This document shows, in pieces, positions 33,219-43,027 of a DNA stretch of 64,000 nucleotides. Origin of the DNA: Pseudorasbora parva. Lineage: Eukaryota > Chordata > Actinopteri > Cypriniformes > Gobionidae. Below the pieces are notes generated by a model. The model did no database searches, had not been told where the DNA came from, and saw nothing but the letters and a program-made list of their open reading frames with translations. Both the position numbers and the translations under genes were made by a program. The DNA is taken from the NCBI RefSeq assembly GCF_024679245.1, contig NC_090172.1, positions 41,896,776-41,960,775 of the forward strand. The letters are read 5' to 3'. Position 1 is the stretch's first letter, and each line of letters starts with the position of its first letter.

Positions 33219-36200
33219 TTAACCAGTTACATAATCCTGATAACGTGGGTTGGGCCGACTGACTCTCCCTGAACGAGTCACTATAGACCGGGCAGTCTGG
33301 GCAGCAGCACCAGTACTGGATGCTTCACCCTGAGATGGCAACACCGCAGATGACTGGGGAGTTGTAGGAGGTGAAACTGGTGAAAGGGGGCTATAATCAT
33401 CCTCTCCACATTCTGCAGGTGCAGGCTCTTGAACATGGAGAAGGAGACGTCGGTTTCTTGTGTACTGTCTGCCCTGAGATGTTACCACATAGCTGTTAGG
33501 CTGAGAGGCAGGGCCTTGTACAACCGCCAGTTTGTCGAAGCCCCGAGCTGTCTGCATCCTCACTGTCTGTCCCTGTTGTAAGGTTGAAAGGGTGTGGGCT
33601 TTGCTGTCATAGTATGCTTTGCTCTGCTCTCTCCTCCTGGTTAACGCAGCCTTGACATCACGGCATACAGAGGGCTTCAGTCTGTCTTTCAGCTCCGGAA
33701 GAAAAGTCCTTGTACGCCTGGAGAAGAGGAGCTGGGCAGGAGATGGTAGGTCAGCACGTGAAAGATTACGCAGATGGAGTAAGGCAGCCTGTATGTCACT
33801 GTGCTCTCTGTAACATTTCTCAAGCAGATGTTTGGCGGATCGCACTGCGCGTTCTGCAAGGCCATTGGACTGCGGATAATGAGGGCTGCTCCGAATGTGC
33901 TCGAAATCCCACGCACGTGCAAAATCAGAAAAGTTGCTGCAGACAAACTGCCGTGCATTGTCTGTCATGAGAGTCTGGGGAACGCCATGAACTGCAAAGT
34001 GTCTCTTGAGTTTCGCAATTACTGTGACACTTCTCATGTCAGGTAGATGGTCAAGCTCAAACCAACCAGAAAATGAGTCTACTAGAACCAGGTGCATTTT
34101 GCCATGCCATTCAAATATGTCAGCAGCAGTGAACATCCAAGGAAGGTCAGGAACATTGTGCAACTGCATGGGCTCTCTTGAGTGATGGGGCTTGAGGGCA
34201 TTGCAAGGAGCGCAATGAGAGAGTGCTCTCTCTATATCACCATACATTGTCGGCCAGTACATTGTTTCTTTTGCCCTGCGTTTTGTGGCTTCCAGACCTG
34301 GATGACCTTGATGTAGCTGAGTCACATAGTAACTTTGCAATGATGATGGTATCAGAAGTCTCTGTCCTCGAAAAACTAGTCCGTTCTCAACCACAAATTC
34401 CTCTCTCATTGCAAAGAATGGGCGGAGATCATATGATAGCTCTTTGAAAGAGCTTGGCCAGCCATGCATTATCATGTCAACAAGTCTTTGGCATGTAGGA
34501 TCAGATTTAATTACAGATCGTAGTTCTTCTGTCCGTTGCGACGAGAGGACTTGAAGTGTCATTACCTCTAGCAAGTCGTCAGAGAGGGAAGGTTCAGTTG
34601 AGGAGAGATGAGCACGTGATAGAGCATCAGCGACAAAGAGTTCCTTGCCCCGTTTGTAAATCACATTGAGACTGTAACGTTGGAGCTTGAGCATCATGCT
34701 TTGAAGACGTGCCGAGGCAGTGTGCAGCGGCTTTTTGAGGATTGTAATGAGAGGTTGGTGATCCGTTTCTATGGTGACGGGTCGGCCGTAGATAAACTCA
34801 TGAAACTTCTGTGTCGCAAATACTAATGCTAACATTTCTTTCTCGATTTGGGCGTATCGAGATTCGGTGGGTGTTAAGGCGCGTGAAGCAAAGGCAACAG
34901 GCGCACCCTGCTGAATACACACAGCGCCAAGTCCATGTTGGGATGCATCAGCTGAGAGGACAACGGGTTTAGTAACATCAAAGTATTGCAGGACTGGAGG
35001 ACTGGATACAGCATCTTTCAACTTTTGGAAAGCAGAATCCTGCACCTCAAACCATGACCATTCAGCGTCTTGCTTTAACAGTTCACGAAGTGGGCCTGTG
35101 ATGTCACTATAGTGTGGAATGAACTTTGATAAATAGTTTGTCATGCCAAGAAACCGTTGCAAGGCCTGTTTGTCCTCAGGTTTTGGCATTTGGCGGACGG
35201 CTGTAGTCTTGTCAGGGTCAGGTTTGATGCCATCAGCAGTCAGGAGGTGGCCCACATAAGACACTGAAGTGACACGAAATTTGCACTTATCAGGGTTTAA
35301 TTTCATGTTGCATGCACGGATTTTTTGAAGTACCTGTTTCAATCGCTCATCGTGTTCTTGTAGTGTGCGCCCCCAGACAAGGATGTCATCTACCACGATT
35401 TGACATAGCTGTCCGTCAAAGAGATGTTCCATGGTTTGCTGGAATACTTCACTGCCGGTGGAGATCCCGTATGGCATGCGCAAGAATCTGTACCTGCCAA
35501 AAGGCGTCATGAATGTGGTCAGCTTGGATGATGCCTCATCTAAAGGGATTTGCCAAAATCCACATTTTGCATCAAGAATGCTGAAAACCTTGGCCCCTGG
35601 CATGTCAGCAATAACCTGTTCAATGGTTTTTAATGGATGACGTGGCCTCAGGAGTGCTTTGTTGAGGTATACAGGATCTATACATATCCTTACAGAGCCA
35701 TCTTTCTTTTTGGCGGCGACCATTGCAGACACCCATTCCGTAGCATCGGTTTCAGGGGTGATGACGCCCAATTTGGCCATTCTCTCGAGTTCTGCCATGA
35801 CTTTCTCCTTCATTGCAATGGGCACTTTCTTGGGTGCACACACAGTGGGCGCTATGGACTCATCTAAACGCATGTGATAAACAACAGGCAGTTTCCCAAT
35901 CGCTGTGGTGTCAAACAAGTCACTAAATTCCCGTACCTCTGGTTCTTGATGTTGAACTGCATGCACATGTGGTCCTAACTGTATTAGGCCCATTGCTACG
36001 CTGTCTTGCAATCCAAGCAGTGGTCTCACGCTGCGATCAACAACATGGAATTTGAGCTGGCCTTGCTCACAGTCTAATACTGTGGTGCCTTCAGTCTTGA
36101 TAGTTTGCCCACCGTATACAATGAGGTTCACTTTTTCATAAGTATTTATGTGAGCTGAGGGTACAATGAGGTGTAGCTGTTGGGCAGATATAACGTTGCA

Positions 36201-37127
36201 TTTGGCACCTGTGTCCACTTTCAGTTTTAACTGATTAGGTCCATGCTTCAGGTGTAGTGTTGTGAATATTTCACCTCTTTGAAAAACATCATCCACTGTC
36301 TCACAATAGAAAGTGTCCTCAGGGGCATTTAGGGTTGTGTCCAATTCGTTAACTCGATTTGATTTTGAGCTTCTAAATTGAGCTGTAGTTCGCTGAGGAG
36401 GGTAATCACGACTTTGAGGCTGTTGTGCTGTTCTTGGCGATGGAGCCGATCTGCAGCACTTTGCAAAGTGATTCCGTTTTCCACAGTTATTGCACTGTTT
36501 GTTGAAAGCAAAACACTTAAGTTTATCAGGGGCATGGTATCGGTTGCAATTGACGCAGCGAGCTTGTACAGTGCATACTTCAGCCTCGTGTTTCAGTTCT
36601 TTTGTGCTCTTTTCGGATTGCTCATGTAATAAACATATATTGACCGCTGAGTCCAGCGTGAGCTTTTTCTCACGGAGCAGTTGTTTCCGCACATTATCAC
36701 TTTCAATCCCACAAACGATGCGGTCGCGAATCAGCTCGTCATTTAATATTCCAAAGTCGCATTTTTTTCCAAGTATTTTGAGTGTGGCAACATAGGACTG
36801 AATTGACTCACCAGGCTTTTGATTAGTGGTGTTGAAAACGTGTCTGTCCATTATTATGTTCTTTGTGGGCAAGCAAAGCTCAGCAAACTTTTGCAGTAAT
36901 ACATCGGGATCTTCTTTATCCTCTCCCTCAGCGAACGTGAAAGCCTCGGATTTTTCCACCGCATCGGGACCTGCTAAATTTAGCAGAGTATATGCCTGCA
37001 CCTTTTTCGACTTGTCTGATAAGCCAGCGTTGCAGTATATGCGCCATTCTTTCTCGAATTTGCCCCAGTTATCAGCAATATGCTCGTCGAAAATGAGCAG
37101 ATCAATGCGGCGGAGTCCCTGAGCCAT
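33219..37127 (-). CDS. Gag-Pol polyprotein of the Ty3/gypsy element
   Basis: One open frame encodes a fused Gag-Pol. The frame is open from 37175, but its first 16 codons read through the LTR end and the primer site, so the likely start is the ATG at 37127 (MAQGLRR). Positions below count from 37175. A Gag-like helical region is followed by a CCHC zinc knuckle (C228, C231, H236, C241). The aspartic protease has DTGA at 321-324. The reverse transcriptase has D535 and VVDD at 594-597 (V where Y is common). RNase H has D743, E778, D805 and D850. The integrase has H955/H958, C988/C991 and the catalytic triad D1019, D1072, E1108 with the expected 35-residue spacing. The C-terminal end is serine/proline-rich and has no obvious chromodomain. 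There is no frameshift between gag and pol. The lineage resembles the fish 'K02A2.6-like' proteins (Mag-related), which is an inference. Confidence 0.93.
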   Translation of the reverse strand: MAQGLRRIDLLIFDEHIADNWGKFEKEWRIYCNAGLSDKSKKVQAYTLLNLAGPDAVEKSEAFTFAEGEDKEDPDVLLQKFAELCLPTKNIIMDRHVFNTTNQKPGESIQSYVATLKILGKKCDFGILNDELIRDRIVCGIESDNVRKQLLREKKLTLDSAVNICLLHEQSEKSTKELKHEAEVCTVQARCVNCNRYHAPDKLKCFAFNKQCNNCGKRNHFAKCCRSAPSPRTAQQPQSRDYPPQRTTAQFRSSKSNRVNELDTTLNAPEDTFYCETVDDVFQRGEIFTTLHLKHGPNQLKLKVDTGAKCNVISAQQLHLIVPSAHINTYEKVNLIVYGGQTIKTEGTTVLDCEQGQLKFHVVDRSVRPLLGLQDSVAMGLIQLGPHVHAVQHQEPEVREFSDLFDTTAIGKLPVVYHMRLDESIAPTVCAPKKVPIAMKEKVMAELERMAKLGVITPETDATEWVSAMVAAKKKDGSVRICIDPVYLNKALLRPRHPLKTIEQVIADMPGAKVFSILDAKCGFWQIPLDEASSKLTTFMTPFGRYRFLRMPYGISTGSEVFQQTMEHLFDGQLCQIVVDDILVWGRTLQEHDERLKQVLQKIRACNMKLNPDKCKFRVTSVSYVGHLLTADGIKPDPDKTTAVRQMPKPEDKQALQRFLGMTNYLSKFIPHYSDITGPLRELLKQDAEWSWFEVQDSAFQKLKDAVSSPPVLQYFDVTKPVVLSADASQHGLGAVCIQQGAPVAFASRALTPTESRYAQIEKEMLALVFATQKFHEFIYGRPVTIETDHQPLITILKKPLHTASARLQSMMLKLQRYSLNVIYKRGKELFVADALSRAHLSSTEPSLSDDLLEVMTLQVLSSQRTEELRSVIKSDPTCQRLVDMIMHGWPSSFKELSYDLRPFFAMREEFVVENGLVFRGQRLLIPSSLQSYYVTQLHQGHPGLEATKRRAKETMYWPTMYGDIERALSHCAPCNALKPHHSREPMQLHNVPDLPWMFTAADIFEWHGKMHLVLVDSFSGWFELDHLPDMRSVTVIAKLKRHFAVHGVPQTLMTDNARQFVCSNFSDFARAWDFEHIRSSPHYPQSNGLAERAVRSAKHLLEKCYREHSDIQAALLHLRNLSRADLPSPAQLLFSRRTRTFLPELKDRLKPSVCRDVKAALTRRREQSKAYYDSKAHTLSTLQQGQTVRMQTARGFDKLAVVQGPASQPNSYVVTSQGRQYTRNRRLLLHVQEPAPAECGEDDYSPLSPVSPPTTPQSSAVLPSQGEASSTGAAAQTARSIVTRSGRVSRPNPRYQDYVTG

Positions 37128-37129
37128 AT

Positions 37130-37148
37130 TTATCCACTTCTGACACCA
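37130..37148 (-). other. primer binding site of the LTR element (tRNA-Leu type)
   Basis: Read on the minus strand, the bases right after the 5' LTR are TGGTGTCAGAAGTGG followed by ATAA. The first 15 bases are complementary to the 3' end of a vertebrate tRNA-Leu whose acceptor side ends CCACTTCTGACA plus CCA. This is where the tRNA would prime minus-strand DNA synthesis. The tRNA assignment is from memory of the tRNA sequence, not a search. Confidence 0.75.
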
Positions 37149-37330
37149 TGTAGATTGTGTAAAGAACTGATACAACGCAGGATGTAGTTGCCAAAACGAA
37201 CATGTGGTTTATTTCCAACTTGTGCACCTCTCACTCGCTATATCCCATTCATGCACCTCTACCGGAACCCCCCGCCCACTCTCGCATAGCTCTAACCTTA
37301 AAGGGCTATGCAACCTTTAACAACTCTACA
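37149..37330 (-). repeat. 5' LTR of the Ty3/gypsy element
   Basis: 182 bp. In element orientation it begins TGTAGAGTTG and ends CAATCTACA, giving the short inverted ends TGTAGA/TCTACA. It directly abuts the primer binding site at 37148. It is very short for a gypsy LTR. A TATA-like or polyadenylation signal cannot be assigned with confidence. Confidence 0.93.
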
Positions 37331-37979
37331 ACACAGACTGCAGCATTCAAACCTGCGTTCTGCTTATCACAGCGGATAAATACTAAAGACTGAGCCAGAG
37401 GATAAAAGTGTGTCTAGAACAAGAGTTTACGGTCATCAATGTTTCAGCAAGGCTGCGTTGTGATGTTTTACATCCTATTGCAATGGATGCCTAAATCCGT
37501 GGCAATGAGAAGCGGTTGCTGACAGATATAGCTGGAACGAAGAGGACAAAAGGGGCACTAGGGCCCAGCTAGCCTTAAAACAACCACTGTGCGAGGAACT
37601 CCACAGTGTCAGAGTGAATTAGAGCCGCCCTGTGGTATGACATGGCTGATATGTGTGAATGGCAGAGTGAGGGGCTGTAATGGATTATCTGACACTTATT
37701 TCATGACATCACAACAAACCCACCTGCTCGCTCAATGCGAGATCATGGTGTGATTTTCCATTGGACCTAGAAAGACCAGTGTTTTGAATCAGTGCTGATT
37801 AAACGCACACTCATATTATATATCAAGTAATTTACATACTAAGCAGCTGACTGTACATTACCCCATTTATTACGTGGAGGCTAAAGTTATGCTGAGCTAG
37901 CATGCTGAGCAGCAAAAGAACATGATTATTTTAATTTCACAATCTATCGTTGTTTATTTACCATTATAAGTCATAAAAA

Positions 37980-38465
37980 ATGTGAGTAGGTTTCATAAAG
38001 GTCTTTCAGTCAACACAATCTTTAGGTACCAGTTAACATAAATATATTCTAAGAACATATTGCTAGTGTTGCCATTACGTTATTTCTGAATGTTCTCTAA
38101 ATGTACACAACTTTTTTGTGGTTAGAAAACCTTTAATAATACTTTTCCCCCCTACATTTTGCAAACATTTTGGGAACTTTACTTTTTTAATTTTCGCTGA
38201 ACATTCTGAAAAGCGTAGTGTTATCATGAAGTGTTAATGTTTAAAAAAATGTAGACGAAGGTCAAACTAAAACATTTCAGAAAAAAAGCATATTAACGAT
38301 ATAGAAATAATGTTTTTGGGCAAATGTTTTGAGAAAATTATAGATCTAAAAAGAGCAGATAACTCTGAACAAATGTTCTGTTGATGTTACTGGAAGAATG
38401 TTTGTTCATAGCTTTGAGAGAATCTTTTCCAGAATGTTTGAGAACGTCTCCTGTTAGCTGGGGTG
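37980..38465. repeat. degenerate GAACATTCT-type repeat ending CTGTTAGCTGGGG
   Basis: Recurring AGAACATTNT / GAATGTTTGT / AACTTT motifs and a terminal CCTGTTAGCTGGGGTGG are characteristic of a degenerate short-unit fish repeat. The boundaries are approximate. Confidence 0.4.
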
Positions 38466-38645
38466 GACCCGTTTGTGCAGAGAGACCTGATTTTTCACAA
38501 CACTGGTTTCAGTTACTGGTCTGATATACAGCGTTGCCATGTCCGACAGTGAATATATCTGATCACTGGATGTCGGGGTCAACCAATCAGAATCAAGTAT
38601 CCCAGAGAGTTGCGTAAGTCCAAATAGTTATAACATATCTACAAA

Positions 38646-39147
38646 TAGCCTGCCAAGCCAGACCCACATCAAGATGTTGAGTCTGGGAACACTACACACC
38701 ATTGGCAGGGCTCAAGCCAAGGGGTGGGATAAACGGTTGTCTTTCAATTCACTCTGCTTGCAATAGGATAGCGCTACAACCAACCAGAATGCTATCAGTA
38801 GTGAGACAACAAACACGAGCGGGCTGTGGCTGAGTCCCATATGTTTCCCCCCAGCGGAGCTAGTTGATAGATTAAACTTTCGTCTTATCCGGACGGCAAA
38901 ACTCCGAACACATCTTCCTTTCTTAAGAATGACTTCAGTGCCGTTCTTTGTTAGCAGGAATTTCACGTTGAACCGTTGCAATTCTGCCGTCATTATGTTA
39001 AGCCCGCCTACCGACTCTATACACGATGTGATTGGCCAAACTAGAGTTTGTTTTTTTCAAGCTCGCAAGCCAACGGAGAGTTGCTAGATGACCCATTGCT
39101 GCAAATTACGTTTGCTGCCGCTAGGGTGCGTCTAGATTTCTAGGCTA
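38646..39147 (+). mobile_element. TAGCCT-ended MITE, copy 2
   Basis: 502 bp, starting TAGCCTGCCAAGCCAGACCC and ending AGATTTCTAGGCTA. It is flanked by ATCTACAAA (38637-38645) and ATCTACAGA (39148-39156), a 9-bp duplication with one mismatch. It has the same interior landmarks as the copy at 29871. Confidence 0.78.
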
Positions 39148-39156
39148 ATCTACAGA

Positions 39157-41993
39157 TTACTCACAACAACTTATAATATGCATAGTGTAGTTAACAGTAT
39201 AGTAAAATTATATGGATAACCTAACTTGCATTACATCCCATAATTTAAAATAAGCTTTCCTCATCAACACGGGGCTTAAAAATGAGCCTTGCCACGGCGC
39301 ATCTGTGTGAGATATTTGACAGCGAGAGATAAGCTTGCATAAGCAGGATGTGGCTAAGCTGAAGCCGTCCCCAAATGAAGCGGTGATCACCTTCAGCCGC
39401 TGAGAGAGGAAAACCAGGGAGATGATGAAAACGGCCAACTCACTGTGATTAGGTATGTGCTTTCTACAAACAATCAAGATGGCAGATGTGCCACTGTGAA
39501 TTACCTTGTAATGTTAGCGAACGCTAATCCCTCGGCACATTCGTGCCCTTTGCTCCCTTTATCAAATAATGTCTGCTGATATGAGCGGAGCGTGTTGTCA
39601 GAGATACCACAGACAAGGCCGTGGGGAGAGGAACTGTGATATTAGCAGCCACTTGAGTGGATAGAAATCATGCTAACTTTTTATTGTTATAGGGGTGACA
39701 TTAAAAATCAACTGTCACTAACTTGCCGTTTAAATGCTGGCTGTCTGTATTTATTCTAAACTAAATAAACATTGGCTCCATTGAGCAAACAATAGTATAA
39801 TATGATTTATTGGTGTGGTTATGTATTGACCTTGTTGTGGAGACTTTCCTTTAAACTAATTTCATCTCCATATTATTTTAAGCATGCCACATCCATTAGA
39901 CAAGTGTTTATGCAACTGCTTAAACTCTATGCATATTTGACTAGTCATTGAGTAAATGGTTATTTAAAAAATATTTAATACAGTCAAACAGATTAGCCTC
40001 TAAATTTATTGGAACTTGACATAGTTTAAAAATTAGAATATGAGAAATTACTAAAGTAGAAAGTTGAGTTGTCTTTAATGTAATGTTGCGACATAACCAA
40101 TTATTTTTATATCGATTTTTCAGTGCTGTAAAGATCTAAAAGTAAAACGAATCAAAACATGAAATAAATAGATGAAAAATTAAATGCAATAAAATAAGGT
40201 ACATTTTAAAAACTGAAATGAAATTAGAACTGAAATAAGTGCTAAGATTACTTAAACTGAAATAATGAAGCTAAATAAACAAAAATACTAAAACTATGAA
40301 AATATGAAAATAAAAGCTTATTTCACAATATTAATACATACTAAAATATTATATAAATAATACTAAAATAACATTGATTATTACACTACATTTGTATAGT
40401 GTTATTGGGTTAAAGGTGGGGTGGAAGGTAAGGCGGAACTATATTTGGTGTGTGAGATTTTCAGCTGACTGAATTTGTCGTCAACATACTTTGGGGGTGG
40501 GGGGGCTTAAGTTTCTTGAAAAACTCATCCTACATTGTCTCTTCCAGGTCCAGATGGACAGCTCTACTGATACCCTCACTTGTTTATTTCATGCCAGAAA
40601 GACAATCTGAATGCCAATAGATTTTTGATTTTATTTTAGCTGTATACGTTCTCTTTTCTATGGTTGCGGTCCAGCGTCCCTCCCTCTCAGTTTTGTCCTT
40701 TATCCAGAAACTGCACTAGGAGAGATTTGTGGCTCAGCTGCTCTGTTGGTACTTTGCTCTGAATGACTTTTATGTGCTAATGACTCTGTTTAATGAAACC
40801 TTGTAAAATTCTGCACATGGTGAAGAAAGCATAATTTAAAGGTTTGGAGATTTCTAGCTCACTAAATTGCAGCACTGATGTCTGGGCTTGGGCCTTTCTC
40901 CATACTTTCTTAATGAATCAAGCTTTCCAGTGTACGTGGCAAATTGGGATGAACATTTTTGTACATTTTTCATTTTATGTTTGCCATGGCAATGATAAAA
41001 ACACCTAATTACCAAATGCATCCTATATGGGATTAATCAAATATAAAGCCTACCACATAAAAGTAATATTACAACATCTGCAAAAAAAAAAAAAAAAAAA
41101 AAAAAAATGCGCACATGAATTTTGACTGAGCTTGTCTGAATGTGTAACTCCCGTTGTGGATGTGCTCTTCCCGTAAAACGCTGAAACACAGGAAACTAAA
41201 GCAGAGAATTTACAACATTCTATTACAATAGTGTTCTCATTATGAAGTTATTTAGGCCAATATGGCAGATTGTTGCTGCACAAAACTGAACTTGTATTTT
41301 AATGATCAAGTGATTCCAGACATGCATGCTTTCAAATCTGGGCCCTGTCCCAAATGGCACCCTAACACTCGCAGTCTTCCTGTGAGTCTGCGCTTTTTGT
41401 GACGTAATGCTGATTTGACTTTTGTGAAGAAGCCTGCAGGCGAGCTCGCGAGCACCCTTCTGAAACCTAGAATGACAAATGGTAGACCCTACGGTCTAAC
41501 TGACAGCAGCCATTGTAAGTCCACAAGACACAGTGTGCCATTTGAGAAAGGGCCATAGTTTCACTTTGGCTGCATCTGAATTCGCATATTTCCCCACTAT
41601 ACAGTACCCAAAAACAGTATAAGCATGTCCAAATTCACAATACTCATTAAAAAAAAGAGCAGGCAAAAAGTACCTACTTCTGAAGTGTGTATACGATGGA
41701 CACTTTAATATCCCATGAGGCCAAAGGAGAGGATTGCAATGTAACTAACTGATACTGGTAGGTCATGTGATGAATGACAACATGGTGCATGCAGTACGTC
41801 AGGACTACATTTATACACATTCATACTATATAGAACTTTTTTTTGTGGTCGTGAAGTAGTTATTTATTCAAAAAAGTCTTTCAGAGTATGTGATTTTGGA
41901 CCCAGCCTTTATTTCACCCCTCTGGAAGGCATTCTGTCATTGTGCTAACCAATCAGACCTTAGGAGCTGCCCAAAATGCCAGTCAGAATTTTT
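39157..41993. other. no gene identified
   Basis: AT-rich DNA with a poly-A run at about 41083-41107. No coding or RNA gene is seen. Confidence 0.55.
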
Positions 41994-42002
41994 TTTATTA
42001 CG

Positions 42003-42521
42003 TAGCCTAGAAATCTAGATGCACCCTAACGGCAGAAAATCTAATCTGCCGCAAGTGTCGTCTAGCAACTCTCAATACACTTCTGAGCTGTAAAACCCAA
42101 ACTCTGGTCAGGCCAATCACATCATGTATATAGTCAGTGGGCGGGGCTTAACATAATGACGGCAGAGTTGCGTGCTACTTTAAAATAAAGAAGCTGGCAA
42201 ACGGTGGTCTTTCGAATCGGCTTTGGCCGTGACTCTGGAAGACTTGGAGTTTAGCTTTTCTTTGAGAAAAGAATAAAGACCATCACTGAAATCATTCTTA
42301 AGAAGGGAAGATGTGTTCTGAGTTTTGCCGACCGGATACCGTGAAAGTTTAATCTGTCAACGAGCTCCGCTTTACCTTCATTGCTCTGGTTGGTTGTAGC
42401 GCTATCCAATTGCATCCAGAGGGAGTCTGAAAGAAAGCCGTTTATCCCGCCCCTCTGATTGAGCTGTCAATGGTGAGTTTCCAGACCAAACATCTTGATG
42501 TGGGTCTGGCTTGTCAGGCTA
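42003..42521 (-). mobile_element. TAGCCT-ended MITE, copy 3 (inverted)
   Basis: 519 bp in reverse orientation, starting TAGCCTAGAAATCTAGA and ending GTCTGGCTTGTCAGGCTA. The flanks TTTATTACG (41994-42002) and TATATTATG (42522-42530) agree at 7 of 9 positions. It ends about 80 bp before the TTAA element at 42601. Confidence 0.75.
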
Positions 42522-42600
42522 TATATTATGAGTACTCCAGAAATCATGCACAGCCCTATAATGGCAAGATATATCTGACAAAAAGATTATGCGCAAAACA

Positions 42601-43027
42601 TTAAAGAGATTACCCAAAAGGAAAATTCTGTCATTAGTTCCAAACCTGTAAGACTTTCCCTCATCTCCGGAACCCAAATGAAAATCTTTTTGATTCAATC
42701 TAAGAGCTTTGTCTCAACTGACACAGCTAATAAAGAGATTGTAAAACTAATATGAATTGAGCGGTTTAGTCCAAAATCATTCATAAACGCACACATAAAT
42801 GGAGACTCAAGCATGTTCGCTTGACGTGCGAGAACCAATGAGGTTCATTCTCGTGTGTTCGGCAGCACGTTCGAGCTTTCGCAGAAGGTTTACTCTCGCA
42901 CGTCAAGCAGGTTCAGTTGAACAGCTTCTGTTTGTTTGCTGATCAACTTCATATGTGAATAAAAGATAATGTTTATTTATCAAAGATGATTGACAAATTT
43001 TAATTTCTGGGTGAACTAACCCTTTAA
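42601..43027. mobile_element. foldback MITE, Angel/TTAA-type, diverged copy 3
   Basis: 427 bp between TTAA at 42601-42604 and 43024-43027. The left end TTAAAGAGATTACCCAAAAG is worn and the right end GGTGAACTAACCCTTTAA is clear. A second, inner inverted repeat built on CTCGCACGTCAAGC / GCTTGACGTGCGAG (near 42820-42910) is not in the other copies. Confidence 0.65.

Larger units (their letters stand above)
32912..37330 (-). mobile_element. complete Ty3/gypsy LTR retrotransposon, apparently intact
   Basis: A 4419-bp element on the minus strand. It is bounded by two 182-bp direct repeats that read the same base for base by eye, and by a 5-bp target duplication ACACA (32907-32911 and 37331-37335). 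The internal order is primer site, single Gag-Pol frame, polypurine tract. Protease, reverse transcriptase and RNase H precede the integrase, which is the Ty3/gypsy order and excludes Ty1/copia. There is no envelope frame after pol, so it is not retrovirus-like. Identical LTRs and an unbroken frame indicate a recent insertion. It lies about 10 kb downstream of the lgr4 stop, in the same orientation as that gene. Confidence 0.95.

Noticed and set aside
33619..34046. Several 60-90 residue plus-strand frames inside the gypsy element
   Set aside because: Shadows of the Gag-Pol frame on the opposite strand.
32912..37330. Endogenous retrovirus
   Set aside because: No envelope frame, 5-bp duplication with very short LTRs, and a Ty3-type Gag-Pol; fits an LTR retrotransposon.
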